From Thomasclavelia sp. (GTDB lineage: Bacteria > Bacillota_I > Bacilli_A > Erysipelotrichales > Erysipelotrichaceae), in NCBI GenBank assembly GCA_020024765.1, contig JAHHTG010000022.1, positions 1-14,176 on the forward strand: DNA of 14,176 bases. The letters are read 5' to 3'. A program made the position numbers and the translations under genes. The notes beneath the pieces were generated by a model. It saw nothing but the letters and a program-made list of their open reading frames with translations. It searched no databases and was not told where the DNA came from. Positions within the stretch are counted from its first letter, which is position 1, and each line of letters starts with the position of its first letter. Below, in pieces: positions 1 through 9,138 of this stretch.

Positions 1-54
1 ACATAAATGAAAAAGATGCTAGATTTTAAAATCTAGCATCTTTTTCATTTATGT
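1..54 (-). terminator. rpoC operon terminator, 54-bp perfect palindrome
   Basis: Positions 1-27 and 28-54 are exact reverse complements with no unpaired spacer, so the transcript leaving rpoC can fold into a 27-bp hairpin. The core reads as a GATGCTAGATTTT arm flanked by A5 and T5 tracts, which gives a terminator able to work on either strand. It starts 22 bp after the rpoC stop. The arms are longer than a usual intrinsic terminator, and the palindrome reaches base 1, so it may continue beyond the window. Confidence 0.88.
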
Positions 55-76
55 TTTATGAATGATTTATAATGGA

Positions 77-3000
77 TTATTCTTCTGAATCATCTTCAAC
101 TTCTTCAACATCAGCTGATTCGTTGTTGATTACTTCTTCAGGAAGAGTTTCTTCTTCTGCTTCGTGTAAACGATTACGTGCTTCACGTTCAGCAACTAAT
201 TCAGCAGCGCGAGCTTCAATTAAATTAGTTGATTCACGTTCATACTTCGAACCAGTACCAGCAGGAATTAACTTACCGATAATAACATTTTCCTTAAGAC
301 CTAGTAAGTGATCGACTTTACCATTAACGGCAGCATCTGTAAGAACCTTTGTCGTTTCTTGGAATGATGCAGCTGATAAGAATGAGTCCGTTTCTACTGA
401 TGACTTAGAGATACCTAGTAAAATTGGACCAAACTTAACTGGAGTCTTAAATTCTCTTAATAATGCATCGTTGATTGCAGTAATCTTACGGATTGATGTT
501 GTTTGACCAACGCTTAATCCAGAATCACCTGAATCAATAACGACAACCTTCTTTAACATTTGACGAATGATAACTTCGATATGTTTATCAGAAATATCGA
601 TACCTTGTACAGCATATACCTTCTTAACTTCCTTAAGAATGTAATTTTGAATTGCTTGAACACCAGCAATTTCGATAAGTTCCTTAGGATCGATATGGCC
701 TTCAGTTAATTTATCACCAGCTTTAACTTTGCTTCCGACCTTTAACCAAGGACGAATAGTTGAAGCAGCATTACATTTATGTTCAATTGGAGCTTTTTCA
801 ACGTTATTAGAAATTTCGATTACGAAACCAGTACGATTTTCAAGTTCTTCAATCTTAGTGATTTCACCGTCGATCTTAGCTAATAATGCTGGATGTTTAG
901 GACGACGTGCTTCGAACAGTTCTTCAACACGAGGTAAACCTTGTGTAATATCACCATCGTTACCCGAGGCAACACCACCGGTATGGAATGTACGCATTGT
1001 TAATTGTGTACCCGGTTCACCGATTGATTGGGCAGCCATGATACCAACTGATTCACCGTTTTCAACAAGTTTACCAGTTGCTGGATTACGACCATAACAC
1101 TTACGACAAATACCATTCTTAGAGTTACATGTAAATGTGTTACGGATATATACACCTTTAACACCAGCATCGATTGCCTTCTTAGCTAAAGTTTCATCGA
1201 TGTATGTATCTTCATCAATAATTACTTCGCCAGTCTTAGGATCTAGAACTTGTTCTTTAGAGTAACGACCTACGATTCTGTCGTATAAACTTTCAAGAAC
1301 GTTATTATCCTTTTGGTCAATAATGTCTTCAACATAGTAACCACGGTCTGTATGACAATCATCTTCTGTGATAATTACGTCTTGGGCAACATCGACTAGA
1401 CGACGAGTTAAGTAACCAGATTCAGCTGTCTTTAAGGCAGTATCTGTTAAACCTTTACGCACACCATGTGTCGAAATGAAGAATTCTGATACATTTAGAC
1501 CTTCACGGAATGATGAATAAATCGGAACTTCGATAATTGAAGGTTGATATTCCTTCTTAGATTTAGATTGAGTAGGACGTGCCATTAGACCACGCATACC
1601 AGCTAATTGTGTAAAGTGCGATTTATTACCACGGGCACCTGACACAGCCATCATGTTGATAGGTGACTTACGAGGTAAGTTCTTCATAACCTCATCACCA
1701 ATAACATCCTTTGTATCAGCCCATAATTTAGAGAAGTGTTTTTCCCATTCAGGTGGAGTTAATTGACCTCTCTTTAATAGTCTTTGCAGAACATCAGCCT
1801 TTTCCTTAGCTGCATTAACATACTTTTCTTTATTAGGTGCAACATTGATATCTGATAATGATACTGTCATACCAGCAACTGTTGAGTATGTGAAACCTAA
1901 GTCCTTGATATTATCTAAGACATCACTTGAACCTTCAGTTCTGTAACGACTGAAGACTTCGGCGATAACTTTTGATAAATCTTTCTTCTTAAACTCGCTT
2001 CTAATTGGTTGAGTTTTGATATATTCCTTGATGTTTGTGCCAAGAGGAACGAAATCACTATCTGGAGTTTCTTTTAAACGAGATGTTGAAACTTCATTAA
2101 TGTATGGGAAATCAGCAGGGAATTTATCATTGAAGATTAATTTACCAATTGTAGTAATTAAATACTTACCATTCTGTTCTTCTGTAAAGCATGTCTTGCC
2201 AAGAGAAGATGCAACGATTGCAACACGAGTGTGCAAGTGAACTTGCTTGTTGTTGTAAGCAAGGATTGCTTCATTAAAGTCTTTGTATACGTGACCTTCA
2301 TTATCACCGAAACGGTGCCACATTTCTGCAGTTTCGTGGTCTCCTAGTGAATCAATGAATTCTGCTTTTTCGTAGAATTCTTCAGAAGTTTCTTCCATAT
2401 TTAGATAGAAGTTACCAAGAACCATATCTTGTGAAGGCGTAACGATAGGTTTACCATCCTTAGGGCCTAAGATATTGTTACTTGCAAGCATTAAAATTTC
2501 AGCTTCAGCACGAGCTTTTTCTGATAATGGTAAATGGACAGCCATTTGGTCACCATCGAAGTCGGCGTTGAATGCTGTACATACTAACGGATGTAGACGG
2601 ATTGCACGCCCTTCAACCAATCTTGGTTTGAAGGCTTGGATACCTAAACGGTGTAATGTCGGAGCACGGTTCAAGAATACTGGGTGATTATCAGTAACAG
2701 ATTCTAGAACATCCCAAATCAATGGATCTTGACGTTCTATCATTCTTTCGGCATTCTTAGGGTTTGGTGCTAATTCGCGATTAACGATTTCGTTAATTAC
2801 GAATGGTTTGTATAGTTGGATCGCCATTTCACGAGGAATACCACATTCATACATCTTTAAAAATGGTCCTACAGCGATTACTGAACGTCCTGAGAAGTCG
2901 ACACGCTTACCAAGTAAGTTTTGTCTGAAACGACCTTGTTTACCCTTTAAGCTATGTGATAATGACTTTAAGACACGGTTACCAGCACCCTTAATTGGAG

Positions 3001-3907
3001 CACTGCGACGACCATTATCAATTAAAGCATCAACCGCTTCTTGTAACATACGTTTTTCATTTTGAACGATGATAGTAGGAGTATCACTTTCAAGTAACTT
3101 CTTTAAACGATTATTACGAGTAATAACACGACGGTATAAATCATTTAAATCAGATGTAGCAAAACGGCCACCATCTAGTTGTAACATTGGACGTAAATCA
3201 GGTGGGATAACTGGTAATACAGTTAGAATCATCCATTCTGGTTTATTTTCAGAATTGATGAAAGCATTAACAGTTTCTAAACGCTTGATTAATTTCTTAC
3301 GCTTATCGCCTTGAGCTTTTTCAAGTTCTTTAACGATTTGTTCTTTTTCCTTCACAACGTCAACTTTTTCAAGTAACGCTTTAATAGCTTCAGCACCTGT
3401 TTGAGCTACGAAGCTATCCTCTCCGTAAAGAATTACATTTTCACGATATTCTTTTTCAGAAAGGATTTGCTTATAAGCTAATTTAGAAGTACCTGGGTCA
3501 GTTACGATCCAAGATACGAAGTAAACGATTTCTTCAAGTGCCTTAGGTGGAATATTTAATAATAGACCCATTCTTGAAGGAATGCCTTTTAAATACCAAA
3601 TATGAGCTACTGGGGCAGCTAAGGCAATGTGTCCCATACGTTCTCTACGAACGGATGCTTTAGTGATTTCAACACCACAGCGATCGCAGACTACGCCTTT
3701 GTAACGCACTTTCTTATATTTACCACAGTAACATTCCCAGTCCTTTGTTGGACCGAAGATTCTTTCACAGAATAAACCATCACGTTCAGGTTTTTGTGAA
3801 CGGTAGTTAATAGTTTCTGGTTTTGTGACTTCACCATGAGACCATTCAAGGATTCTTTCAGGAGAAGCTAAACCAACTTGGATTGCTTCGAATTGTTTAT
3901 TAGCCAT
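77..3907 (-). CDS. rpoC: DNA-directed RNA polymerase subunit beta'
   Basis: This is the beta' subunit of RNA polymerase, 1276 aa, carrying the catalytic magnesium site. The motif NADFDGDQMAVHLP at residues 447-460 supplies the three catalytic aspartates. The N-terminal zinc ribbon has C59, C61, C74 and C77; the second zinc site has C851, C927, C934 and C937. The bridge helix region (about 800-840) and the trigger loop with MRTFHTGG (971-978) are intact. The C-terminus is a strongly acidic tail (about 1250-1276). The start MANKQFEA has a strong Shine-Dalgarno, AGGAGGAAG, overlapping the rpoB stop. The gene follows rpoB by 14 bp and is last in the operon, ending at the palindromic terminator. 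Length is close to the Mollicutes form as I recall it (about 1290 aa). No frameshift or missing catalytic residue is seen. Confidence 0.99.
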   Translation of the reverse strand: MANKQFEAIQVGLASPERILEWSHGEVTKPETINYRSQKPERDGLFCERIFGPTKDWECYCGKYKKVRYKGVVCDRCGVEITKASVRRERMGHIALAAPVAHIWYLKGIPSRMGLLLNIPPKALEEIVYFVSWIVTDPGTSKLAYKQILSEKEYRENVILYGEDSFVAQTGAEAIKALLEKVDVVKEKEQIVKELEKAQGDKRKKLIKRLETVNAFINSENKPEWMILTVLPVIPPDLRPMLQLDGGRFATSDLNDLYRRVITRNNRLKKLLESDTPTIIVQNEKRMLQEAVDALIDNGRRSAPIKGAGNRVLKSLSHSLKGKQGRFRQNLLGKRVDFSGRSVIAVGPFLKMYECGIPREMAIQLYKPFVINEIVNRELAPNPKNAERMIERQDPLIWDVLESVTDNHPVFLNRAPTLHRLGIQAFKPRLVEGRAIRLHPLVCTAFNADFDGDQMAVHLPLSEKARAEAEILMLASNNILGPKDGKPIVTPSQDMVLGNFYLNMEETSEEFYEKAEFIDSLGDHETAEMWHRFGDNEGHVYKDFNEAILAYNNKQVHLHTRVAIVASSLGKTCFTEEQNGKYLITTIGKLIFNDKFPADFPYINEVSTSRLKETPDSDFVPLGTNIKEYIKTQPIRSEFKKKDLSKVIAEVFSRYRTEGSSDVLDNIKDLGFTYSTVAGMTVSLSDINVAPNKEKYVNAAKEKADVLQRLLKRGQLTPPEWEKHFSKLWADTKDVIGDEVMKNLPRKSPINMMAVSGARGNKSHFTQLAGMRGLMARPTQSKSKKEYQPSIIEVPIYSSFREGLNVSEFFISTHGVRKGLTDTALKTAESGYLTRRLVDVAQDVIITEDDCHTDRGYYVEDIIDQKDNNVLESLYDRIVGRYSKEQVLDPKTGEVIIDEDTYIDETLAKKAIDAGVKGVYIRNTFTCNSKNGICRKCYGRNPATGKLVENGESVGIMAAQSIGEPGTQLTMRTFHTGGVASGNDGDITQGLPRVEELFEARRPKHPALLAKIDGEITKIEELENRTGFVIEISNNVEKAPIEHKCNAASTIRPWLKVGSKVKAGDKLTEGHIDPKELIEIAGVQAIQNYILKEVKKVYAVQGIDISDKHIEVIIRQMLKKVVVIDSGDSGLSVGQTTSIRKITAINDALLREFKTPVKFGPILLGISKSSVETDSFLSAASFQETTKVLTDAAVNGKVDHLLGLKENVIIGKLIPAGTGSKYERESTNLIEARAAELVAEREARNRLHEAEEETLPEEVINNESADVEEVEDDSEE

Positions 3908-3921
3908 GATTTATCTTCCTC

Positions 3922-6900
3922 CTAAATATCTTCTTCGTCGTCGTCACCTAAACCGATGACAGCGGCTTCTCTAATGTCTTCTTCTGTAGTAACGTCTTCA
4001 TCGTTTTCTGTAACCATGAAGCCTTCCATTGAATCAACAACCACTTGATCATTATTTTGTTCAGTTGGTTCATCATCATCTCCAGTTTCAGATAAGATGA
4101 TTTCATTTCCTTCGCCATCAAGCATCTTAACATCAATCGCAAGAGCTTGTAATTCATGTTTTAATACCTTGAATGATTCTGGAACGCTTGATTCTGGAAT
4201 ATCTTTACCCTTAAGAATAGCTTCGTAAGTCTTAGTACGTCCGTTAACGTCATCCGACTTGATTGTTAAGATTTCTTCTAGAGTATGAGCAGCACCATAT
4301 GCTTCTAGAGCCCAAACTTCCATTTCACCAAATCTTTGACCACCATTTTGAGCCTTACCACCTAAAGGTTGTTGTGTTACTAATGAGTAAGGACCAGTTG
4401 CACGGGCATGTAACTTATCATCAACCATGTGGGCTAACTTAATCATATACATGACACCAACTGAGATACGTTCATCATATGCTTCACCTGTACGGCCATC
4501 GCGAAGAACTAACTTACCATCTTTTGATGTAGCAGCTTCTTCCATGATTGAACGCAATTCGTCATTGTTAATACCATCGAATACTGGTGTAGAGAATTTA
4601 ACGCCAAGTTTCTTAGCAGCCATACCTAAGTGAATTTCTAGGACTTGTCCGATATTCATACGTGAAGGTACGCCGAATGGGTTTAACATAATATCAACCG
4701 GTGTTCCATCTGGCATAAATGGCATGTCTTCGATTGGTAAAATACGTGAAATAACACCTTTATTACCATGACGACCAGCCATCTTATCACCTTCGGAAAT
4801 CTTACGTTTTTGTACAACGTAAACTTTTACGACTGATTCAACACCTGGATTTAATTCATAACCTTCAGAACGTCTGAAGATTCGAACTGATTGTACAATT
4901 CCGGCACCACCATGAGGAACACGCAATGAGTTATCACGTACTTCATGTGATTTTTCACCGAAGATTGCAAGTAATAGTTTTTCTTCTGGGGAAGCATCGA
5001 TTTGACCTTTTGGAGTTACCTTACCAACAAGGATATCGCCTTCCTTAACTTCAGCACCAACCATAACAATACCACGAGCATCTAAGTTACGACAGATACT
5101 ATCAGATACGTTCGGAATATCACGAGTGATTTCTTCTTTACCTAATTTAGTGTTACGGCATTCAATGCTGTATTCATCAATATGGATTGATGTATAAACA
5201 TCATCCTTAACCATTCTTTCTGACATGATGATTGCATCTTCATAGTTGTAACCATGCCATGTCATGAATGCGATTGTTACGTTTTGTCCTAATGCTAGTT
5301 CGCCATTTTCCATTGAAGGACCATCGGCAATTACGTCACCTGCGTGGACTGTTTCACCACGATCTACGATTGGACGGTGGTTAATACATGTACCGGCGTT
5401 ACTTCTTCTGAATTTATCTAATTCATATTCATGATCACCTTCATCGTTAGTAATAACGATGCGACATGAATCAACGTAAGTTACAACACCAGTATCACGA
5501 GATACAATACCACTACCGCTATCCTTGGCAATACGTGCTTCAATACCTGTACCAACAAATGGTGAATGAGGTTGAAGTAGAGGAACTGCTTGACGTTGCA
5601 TGTTGGCACCCATTAAGGCACGAGATGCATCATCGTTTTCTAGGAATGGGATACAAGCTGCAGCGATAGAAACGATTTGTTTAGGTGAAACGTCGGCTAA
5701 TTCGACTTCTTCACGCTTAACAAGTAATGTTTCACCAGCCTTACGAGCTACGACTTGTTCATTTACTAAATGACCGCCTTGAACTTCGTTGGCTTGTGCG
5801 ATATAGTAGTCAGCTTCTTCATCAGCTGATAGATAGATATAATCTTCTGTAACTGTACCATCAGGTAAAACTTTACGATATGGAGTTTGGATGAATCCGT
5901 ACTCATTAACTCTTGCATAGCTTGTTAAGTAAGAGATTAGACCGATATTTTGACCTTCTGGGGTTTCGATTGGACAGATACGACCATAGTGAGAGTTATG
6001 AACGTCACGTACTTCGAAACCAGCACGTTCACGAGTTAAACCACCAGGTCCTAATGCTGAAATACGACGCTTATTAGTCAATTCAGCAAGTGGATTTTGT
6101 TGGTCCATAAATTGTGATAATTGTGATGAAGAGAAGAACTCTTTAATCGCACCACTTAATGGACGAATATTAGTTAAAGTCTTAGGAGTAGCTGTTGTAA
6201 CATCAACAATTGACATCTTTTCTTTAACAGCTTTTTCCATACGGCTTAAACCGATACGGAATTGGTTTTGAATTAATTCACCAACCGTACGAATACGACG
6301 ATTACCTAATTGGTCAATATCATCGACGCTACCAACGCCATCTAACATTGTTAATGAATAGTTGTAGAATGCAATCATATCTGACATAGTAATGCATTTC
6401 TTTAAGTTAAGTGGATCGATACCAACTAGACGAATAGTATGTTCTAAATCGTTGGCTGGAGCGATATTAACAACTTGACAAGCGGAACCGACTAACCATG
6501 CAGTTACTTCTTTTCCGTCTTTAACTAAGTTTGTTAAGTTAACTTCATTATCCATTGAGACCATATAGCTTTCTTCATCTGGAATATAACGAGGAATAGC
6601 TAATTCATCATCGAAAATAACATCAGCGCCATTTTCATCAGTTAAACGTCCAAAGACAAATAATCTTTGACCATAGTCAAGAATTGATGAAACGTTTTCG
6701 CTTGTTAATTTAACAGCTTCAGCAATAATACTTGTATATACACTAACTTCTGTTACTTCTTTAGCTAAGATTTCAACATCTTTAGCAGTTAAAACAGTAC
6801 CTGTTTCGTAGTAAGCATTGGCTAGTTCAACATCATTTGCAAGCACACGGCCAACAAGTGATAACTTGTTTTCTGTGCTAACCATTGATGAAGATGGATG

Positions 6901-8079
6901 AGAGAAACTATGGTTGAATGGGAATGCGTGAACATGGGAACCCTTCACTAGTTCTTCTCTTAATACATTGCGTTCAGCTTTATTGATAGTTGTTCCACGA
7001 GTGTATAGAACTGAACCATCAGCTTTATAAATGTCTTCCATTACTACGTTATGTTCCATACGGTCGATAACGTTTAATTTCTTATTTAATTTGTAACGAC
7101 CAGCCTTTGTCAAATCATATTTCTTTTGATCAAAGAACTTAGCGTTCATTAAGTTAACGGCACCATCCATTGTAGGTACTTCATCAGCTTTTTGGTTTTC
7201 ATACATTGTGATTAAGGCTTCGTTTGTAGTCTTAGTCTTATCAGCTTGTAATGTATTAGTGATTTCTTCGTAGCCACCTAGGAATGATGTATAAATTGCT
7301 TCATAAATATTTAAGAATTCACGATCATCATTTGAGTTGATTAAATCCTCATAGATGTCAAGATTCATTGCTTTGATTAATTTCTTAATCTTTTCAACAT
7401 TAAAGGCATCTTCGCCTTTTTCTAAATTTAGAGAGAAACCAATCGCTTTAAATAAGATTGATGATAGAATTTTACGTTTTCTATCAACACTCATATTCAT
7501 TAAACGACCAGTAGTTGTTTTCTTTTCGTCTGAAACGAACTCAAGCCAAGTACCTCTACTTGGAATTAATTCACTATCAAAAATCTCCTTACCAGTCTTT
7601 TCATCTGAATTAGTGTCAAAATATGCACCAGGAGATCTAACGATTTGGGATACGATAACTCTTTCAGCCCCATTAATAATGAAAGTACCAGTTGAAGTCA
7701 TCACAGGGAATTCCCCTAAGAATACTTCCTCAAACTTAGTTGAAAGTTCACCAGTTTCTTCATTAATAATTTCAAGTTCCATCTTGGCCTTAAGAGGCGC
7801 AGCGTAGTTAACTTCACGGTATTTAGATTCGTTTACCGAATATTTAGGTTCACCGAATGAATAGTCGATGAAGTTTAAACGAATATTACCCGCATAGTTT
7901 TGTATTGGATAGATATCTTCAAATACCTCTTTGATTCCTTCTTCAACAAACCACTTAAAAGAGTCTGTTTGAATTTCTACAAGTGGTGGTAATTCAAGCT
8001 TACCACTTACTTTAGAATAATCGCGACGTGTGGAATTTTTACCCAATTGAATATTGTTGTAAGTTTGTTTTTCTGTCAT
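3922..8079 (-). CDS. rpoB: DNA-directed RNA polymerase subunit beta
   Basis: This is the beta subunit of RNA polymerase, 1385 aa, against about 1190 aa in Bacillus subtilis. Conserved landmarks are the rifampicin cluster (FFSSSQLSQFMDQ from 648), LGPGGLTRERAGFEVRDVH (676-694), ETPEGQNIGLI (705-715), GYNYEDAIIMSERM (943-956), KRKISEGDKMAGRHGNKGVI (1091-1110) and the C-terminal clamp segment around 1206-1262. Residue 669 is Asn where Escherichia coli has His526, a position tied to rifamycin resistance. Roughly 100 extra residues lie between GRYKLNKKL (327) and DDIDQLGNRR (586), in the lobe region. The C-terminus ends in an acidic tail, a trait shared with many Firmicutes beta subunits. A Shine-Dalgarno AAGGATAGG precedes the ATG by 7 bases. 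It is co-transcribed with the upstream methyltransferase gene (40-bp gap) and with rpoC. Confidence 0.99.
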   Translation of the reverse strand: MTEKQTYNNIQLGKNSTRRDYSKVSGKLELPPLVEIQTDSFKWFVEEGIKEVFEDIYPIQNYAGNIRLNFIDYSFGEPKYSVNESKYREVNYAAPLKAKMELEIINEETGELSTKFEEVFLGEFPVMTSTGTFIINGAERVIVSQIVRSPGAYFDTNSDEKTGKEIFDSELIPSRGTWLEFVSDEKKTTTGRLMNMSVDRKRKILSSILFKAIGFSLNLEKGEDAFNVEKIKKLIKAMNLDIYEDLINSNDDREFLNIYEAIYTSFLGGYEEITNTLQADKTKTTNEALITMYENQKADEVPTMDGAVNLMNAKFFDQKKYDLTKAGRYKLNKKLNVIDRMEHNVVMEDIYKADGSVLYTRGTTINKAERNVLREELVKGSHVHAFPFNHSFSHPSSSMVSTENKLSLVGRVLANDVELANAYYETGTVLTAKDVEILAKEVTEVSVYTSIIAEAVKLTSENVSSILDYGQRLFVFGRLTDENGADVIFDDELAIPRYIPDEESYMVSMDNEVNLTNLVKDGKEVTAWLVGSACQVVNIAPANDLEHTIRLVGIDPLNLKKCITMSDMIAFYNYSLTMLDGVGSVDDIDQLGNRRIRTVGELIQNQFRIGLSRMEKAVKEKMSIVDVTTATPKTLTNIRPLSGAIKEFFSSSQLSQFMDQQNPLAELTNKRRISALGPGGLTRERAGFEVRDVHNSHYGRICPIETPEGQNIGLISYLTSYARVNEYGFIQTPYRKVLPDGTVTEDYIYLSADEEADYYIAQANEVQGGHLVNEQVVARKAGETLLVKREEVELADVSPKQIVSIAAACIPFLENDDASRALMGANMQRQAVPLLQPHSPFVGTGIEARIAKDSGSGIVSRDTGVVTYVDSCRIVITNDEGDHEYELDKFRRSNAGTCINHRPIVDRGETVHAGDVIADGPSMENGELALGQNVTIAFMTWHGYNYEDAIIMSERMVKDDVYTSIHIDEYSIECRNTKLGKEEITRDIPNVSDSICRNLDARGIVMVGAEVKEGDILVGKVTPKGQIDASPEEKLLLAIFGEKSHEVRDNSLRVPHGGAGIVQSVRIFRRSEGYELNPGVESVVKVYVVQKRKISEGDKMAGRHGNKGVISRILPIEDMPFMPDGTPVDIMLNPFGVPSRMNIGQVLEIHLGMAAKKLGVKFSTPVFDGINNDELRSIMEEAATSKDGKLVLRDGRTGEAYDERISVGVMYMIKLAHMVDDKLHARATGPYSLVTQQPLGGKAQNGGQRFGEMEVWALEAYGAAHTLEEILTIKSDDVNGRTKTYEAILKGKDIPESSVPESFKVLKHELQALAIDVKMLDGEGNEIILSETGDDDEPTEQNNDQVVVDSMEGFMVTENDEDVTTEEDIREAAVIGLGDDDEEDI

Positions 8080-8119
8080 AAACGCGCCTATCCTTTCAAA
8101 AAAATACTATGTAGAACTT

Positions 8120-8710
8120 TTATTTCATTGCTTTAATGAGCCAATGGCCATTGACTCGATCAAGCATATTTACTTCTGTGAATAATTTTTCTAACTTATC
8201 AAAACTAGATTTTGCACCGTGTTTCTTTTGAATCACAATGTAAAGATTTCCGCCTTCTTTTAGTACCGTATACGCTTTTTCATATAAGCTAAATATCATT
8301 TGCTTACCAGCACGGATGGGCGGATTTAATATTACAGTATCGAATTGTCGATTGAGAGTACAAATATCCTCAGTTTGATATACGTTTATGTTAACTTTAT
8401 TTCTAAGACCATTAAGTTTAGCAAGATTAGTTGCTCGAGAATTGATATCAACACAATCAATCCTAGCAGTAGGGTGGAACCGACCAAGAATAATTCCGAT
8501 CGGTCCATACCCACAGCCAAGATCTAAAATGTCATTACCAAGTGGTCTTTGATTAACACACTTTAATAATAAATAACTTCCGTAATCAATTTCGTCTTTT
8601 GAGAAGACGCCATTGTCGGTCGTAAAAACAAACTCCTCATTATCAAATGTATATCTAATCTCTTTTGGATCTGACTCCAATTGAGCATTATCGGTATAAT
8701 AATGAGTCAT
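8120..8710 (-). CDS. ybxB: RsmC/YbxB-like class I SAM-dependent methyltransferase
   Basis: A 196-aa Rossmann-fold methyltransferase. Motif I is DLGCGYGPIG (63-72), the acidic SAM-ribose contact is in CVDIN (86-90), and the catalytic-type motif is NPPIRAGK (129-136), typical of N-methyltransferases acting on nucleic-acid amino groups. The N-terminal HYYTDN and the position between rplL and rpoB match B. subtilis ybxB, a family related to RsmC, the 16S rRNA guanine-1207 N2 methyltransferase. The rRNA substrate is inferred from the family and has not been shown here. The start lies 9 bp after the rplL stop and lacks a recognisable Shine-Dalgarno, so translation probably depends on ribosomes finishing rplL, which would keep its level far below that of L12. 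Confidence 0.9.
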   Translation of the reverse strand: MTHYYTDNAQLESDPKEIRYTFDNEEFVFTTDNGVFSKDEIDYGSYLLLKCVNQRPLGNDILDLGCGYGPIGIILGRFHPTARIDCVDINSRATNLAKLNGLRNKVNINVYQTEDICTLNRQFDTVILNPPIRAGKQMIFSLYEKAYTVLKEGGNLYIVIQKKHGAKSSFDKLEKLFTEVNMLDRVNGHWLIKAMK

Positions 8711-8719
8711 TTTGATTTA

Positions 8720-9088
8720 TTATTTAATTTCTACAGTAGCACCAGCAGCAACTAATTTTTCCTTAATTGCTTCTGCTTCTTCTACAGCGATATTTTCTTT
8801 GATTGGACTAGGTACTTTATCTACTAAGCCTTTAGCTTCTACTAAACCAAGACCAGTGATTTCTCTAACTGCCTTGATAACTTGTACTTTAGTAGCACCA
8901 ACTTCTTTTAGGATAACTGATACTTCAGTAGGTCCTTGTTCTTCAGCAGGAGCTGCTGCTGCTACTGCAACTGGAGCTGCAGCTGTAACACCGAATTTTT
9001 CTTCGATTGCTTTAACTAATTCGTTTAATTCAAGAATTGTAGCTTCTTCTAAGTAAGCTAGGATATCTTCATGTGATAATTTTGCCAT
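8720..9088 (-). CDS. rplL: 50S ribosomal protein L7/L12 (bL12)
   Basis: This is the stalk protein that recruits and activates translational GTPases, 122 aa, present as dimers on L10. The N-terminal dimerisation helices span about 1-33, an alanine/proline-rich hinge about 36-51, and the globular factor-binding domain 54-122. The C-terminal domain keeps K67, K72 and R75 of the factor-binding face (GATKVQVIKAVREITG). Valine occupies position 83 in GLGLVEAK, where most relatives carry lysine (GLGLKEAK), a small change on the factor-binding surface. The start follows AGGAG at a slightly long spacing of 10 bases. It lies 50 bp after rplJ and is controlled by the same L10 leader. Confidence 0.98.
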   Translation of the reverse strand: MAKLSHEDILAYLEEATILELNELVKAIEEKFGVTAAAPVAVAAAAPAEEQGPTEVSVILKEVGATKVQVIKAVREITGLGLVEAKGLVDKVPSPIKENIAVEEAEAIKEKLVAAGATVEIK

Positions 9089-9138
9089 TTTAATTTTTCT
9101 CCTATTTCTATTTAAATGTTTTTAAGCTTCAGCAATTA

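Noticed and set aside
72..311. Plus-strand open frames across the window, such as this one and those at 729-1097, 7355-7807 and 8712-9056
   Set aside because: They lie antisense within well-supported genes, have no ribosome binding sites or family motifs, and their serine-rich composition reflects the reverse complement of acidic or conserved coding sequence.
3948..4157. A minus-strand 69-codon frame inside the 3' end of rpoB
   Set aside because: It is an out-of-frame shadow of the RpoB acidic tail with methionine- and leucine-rich translation and no independent start signal.
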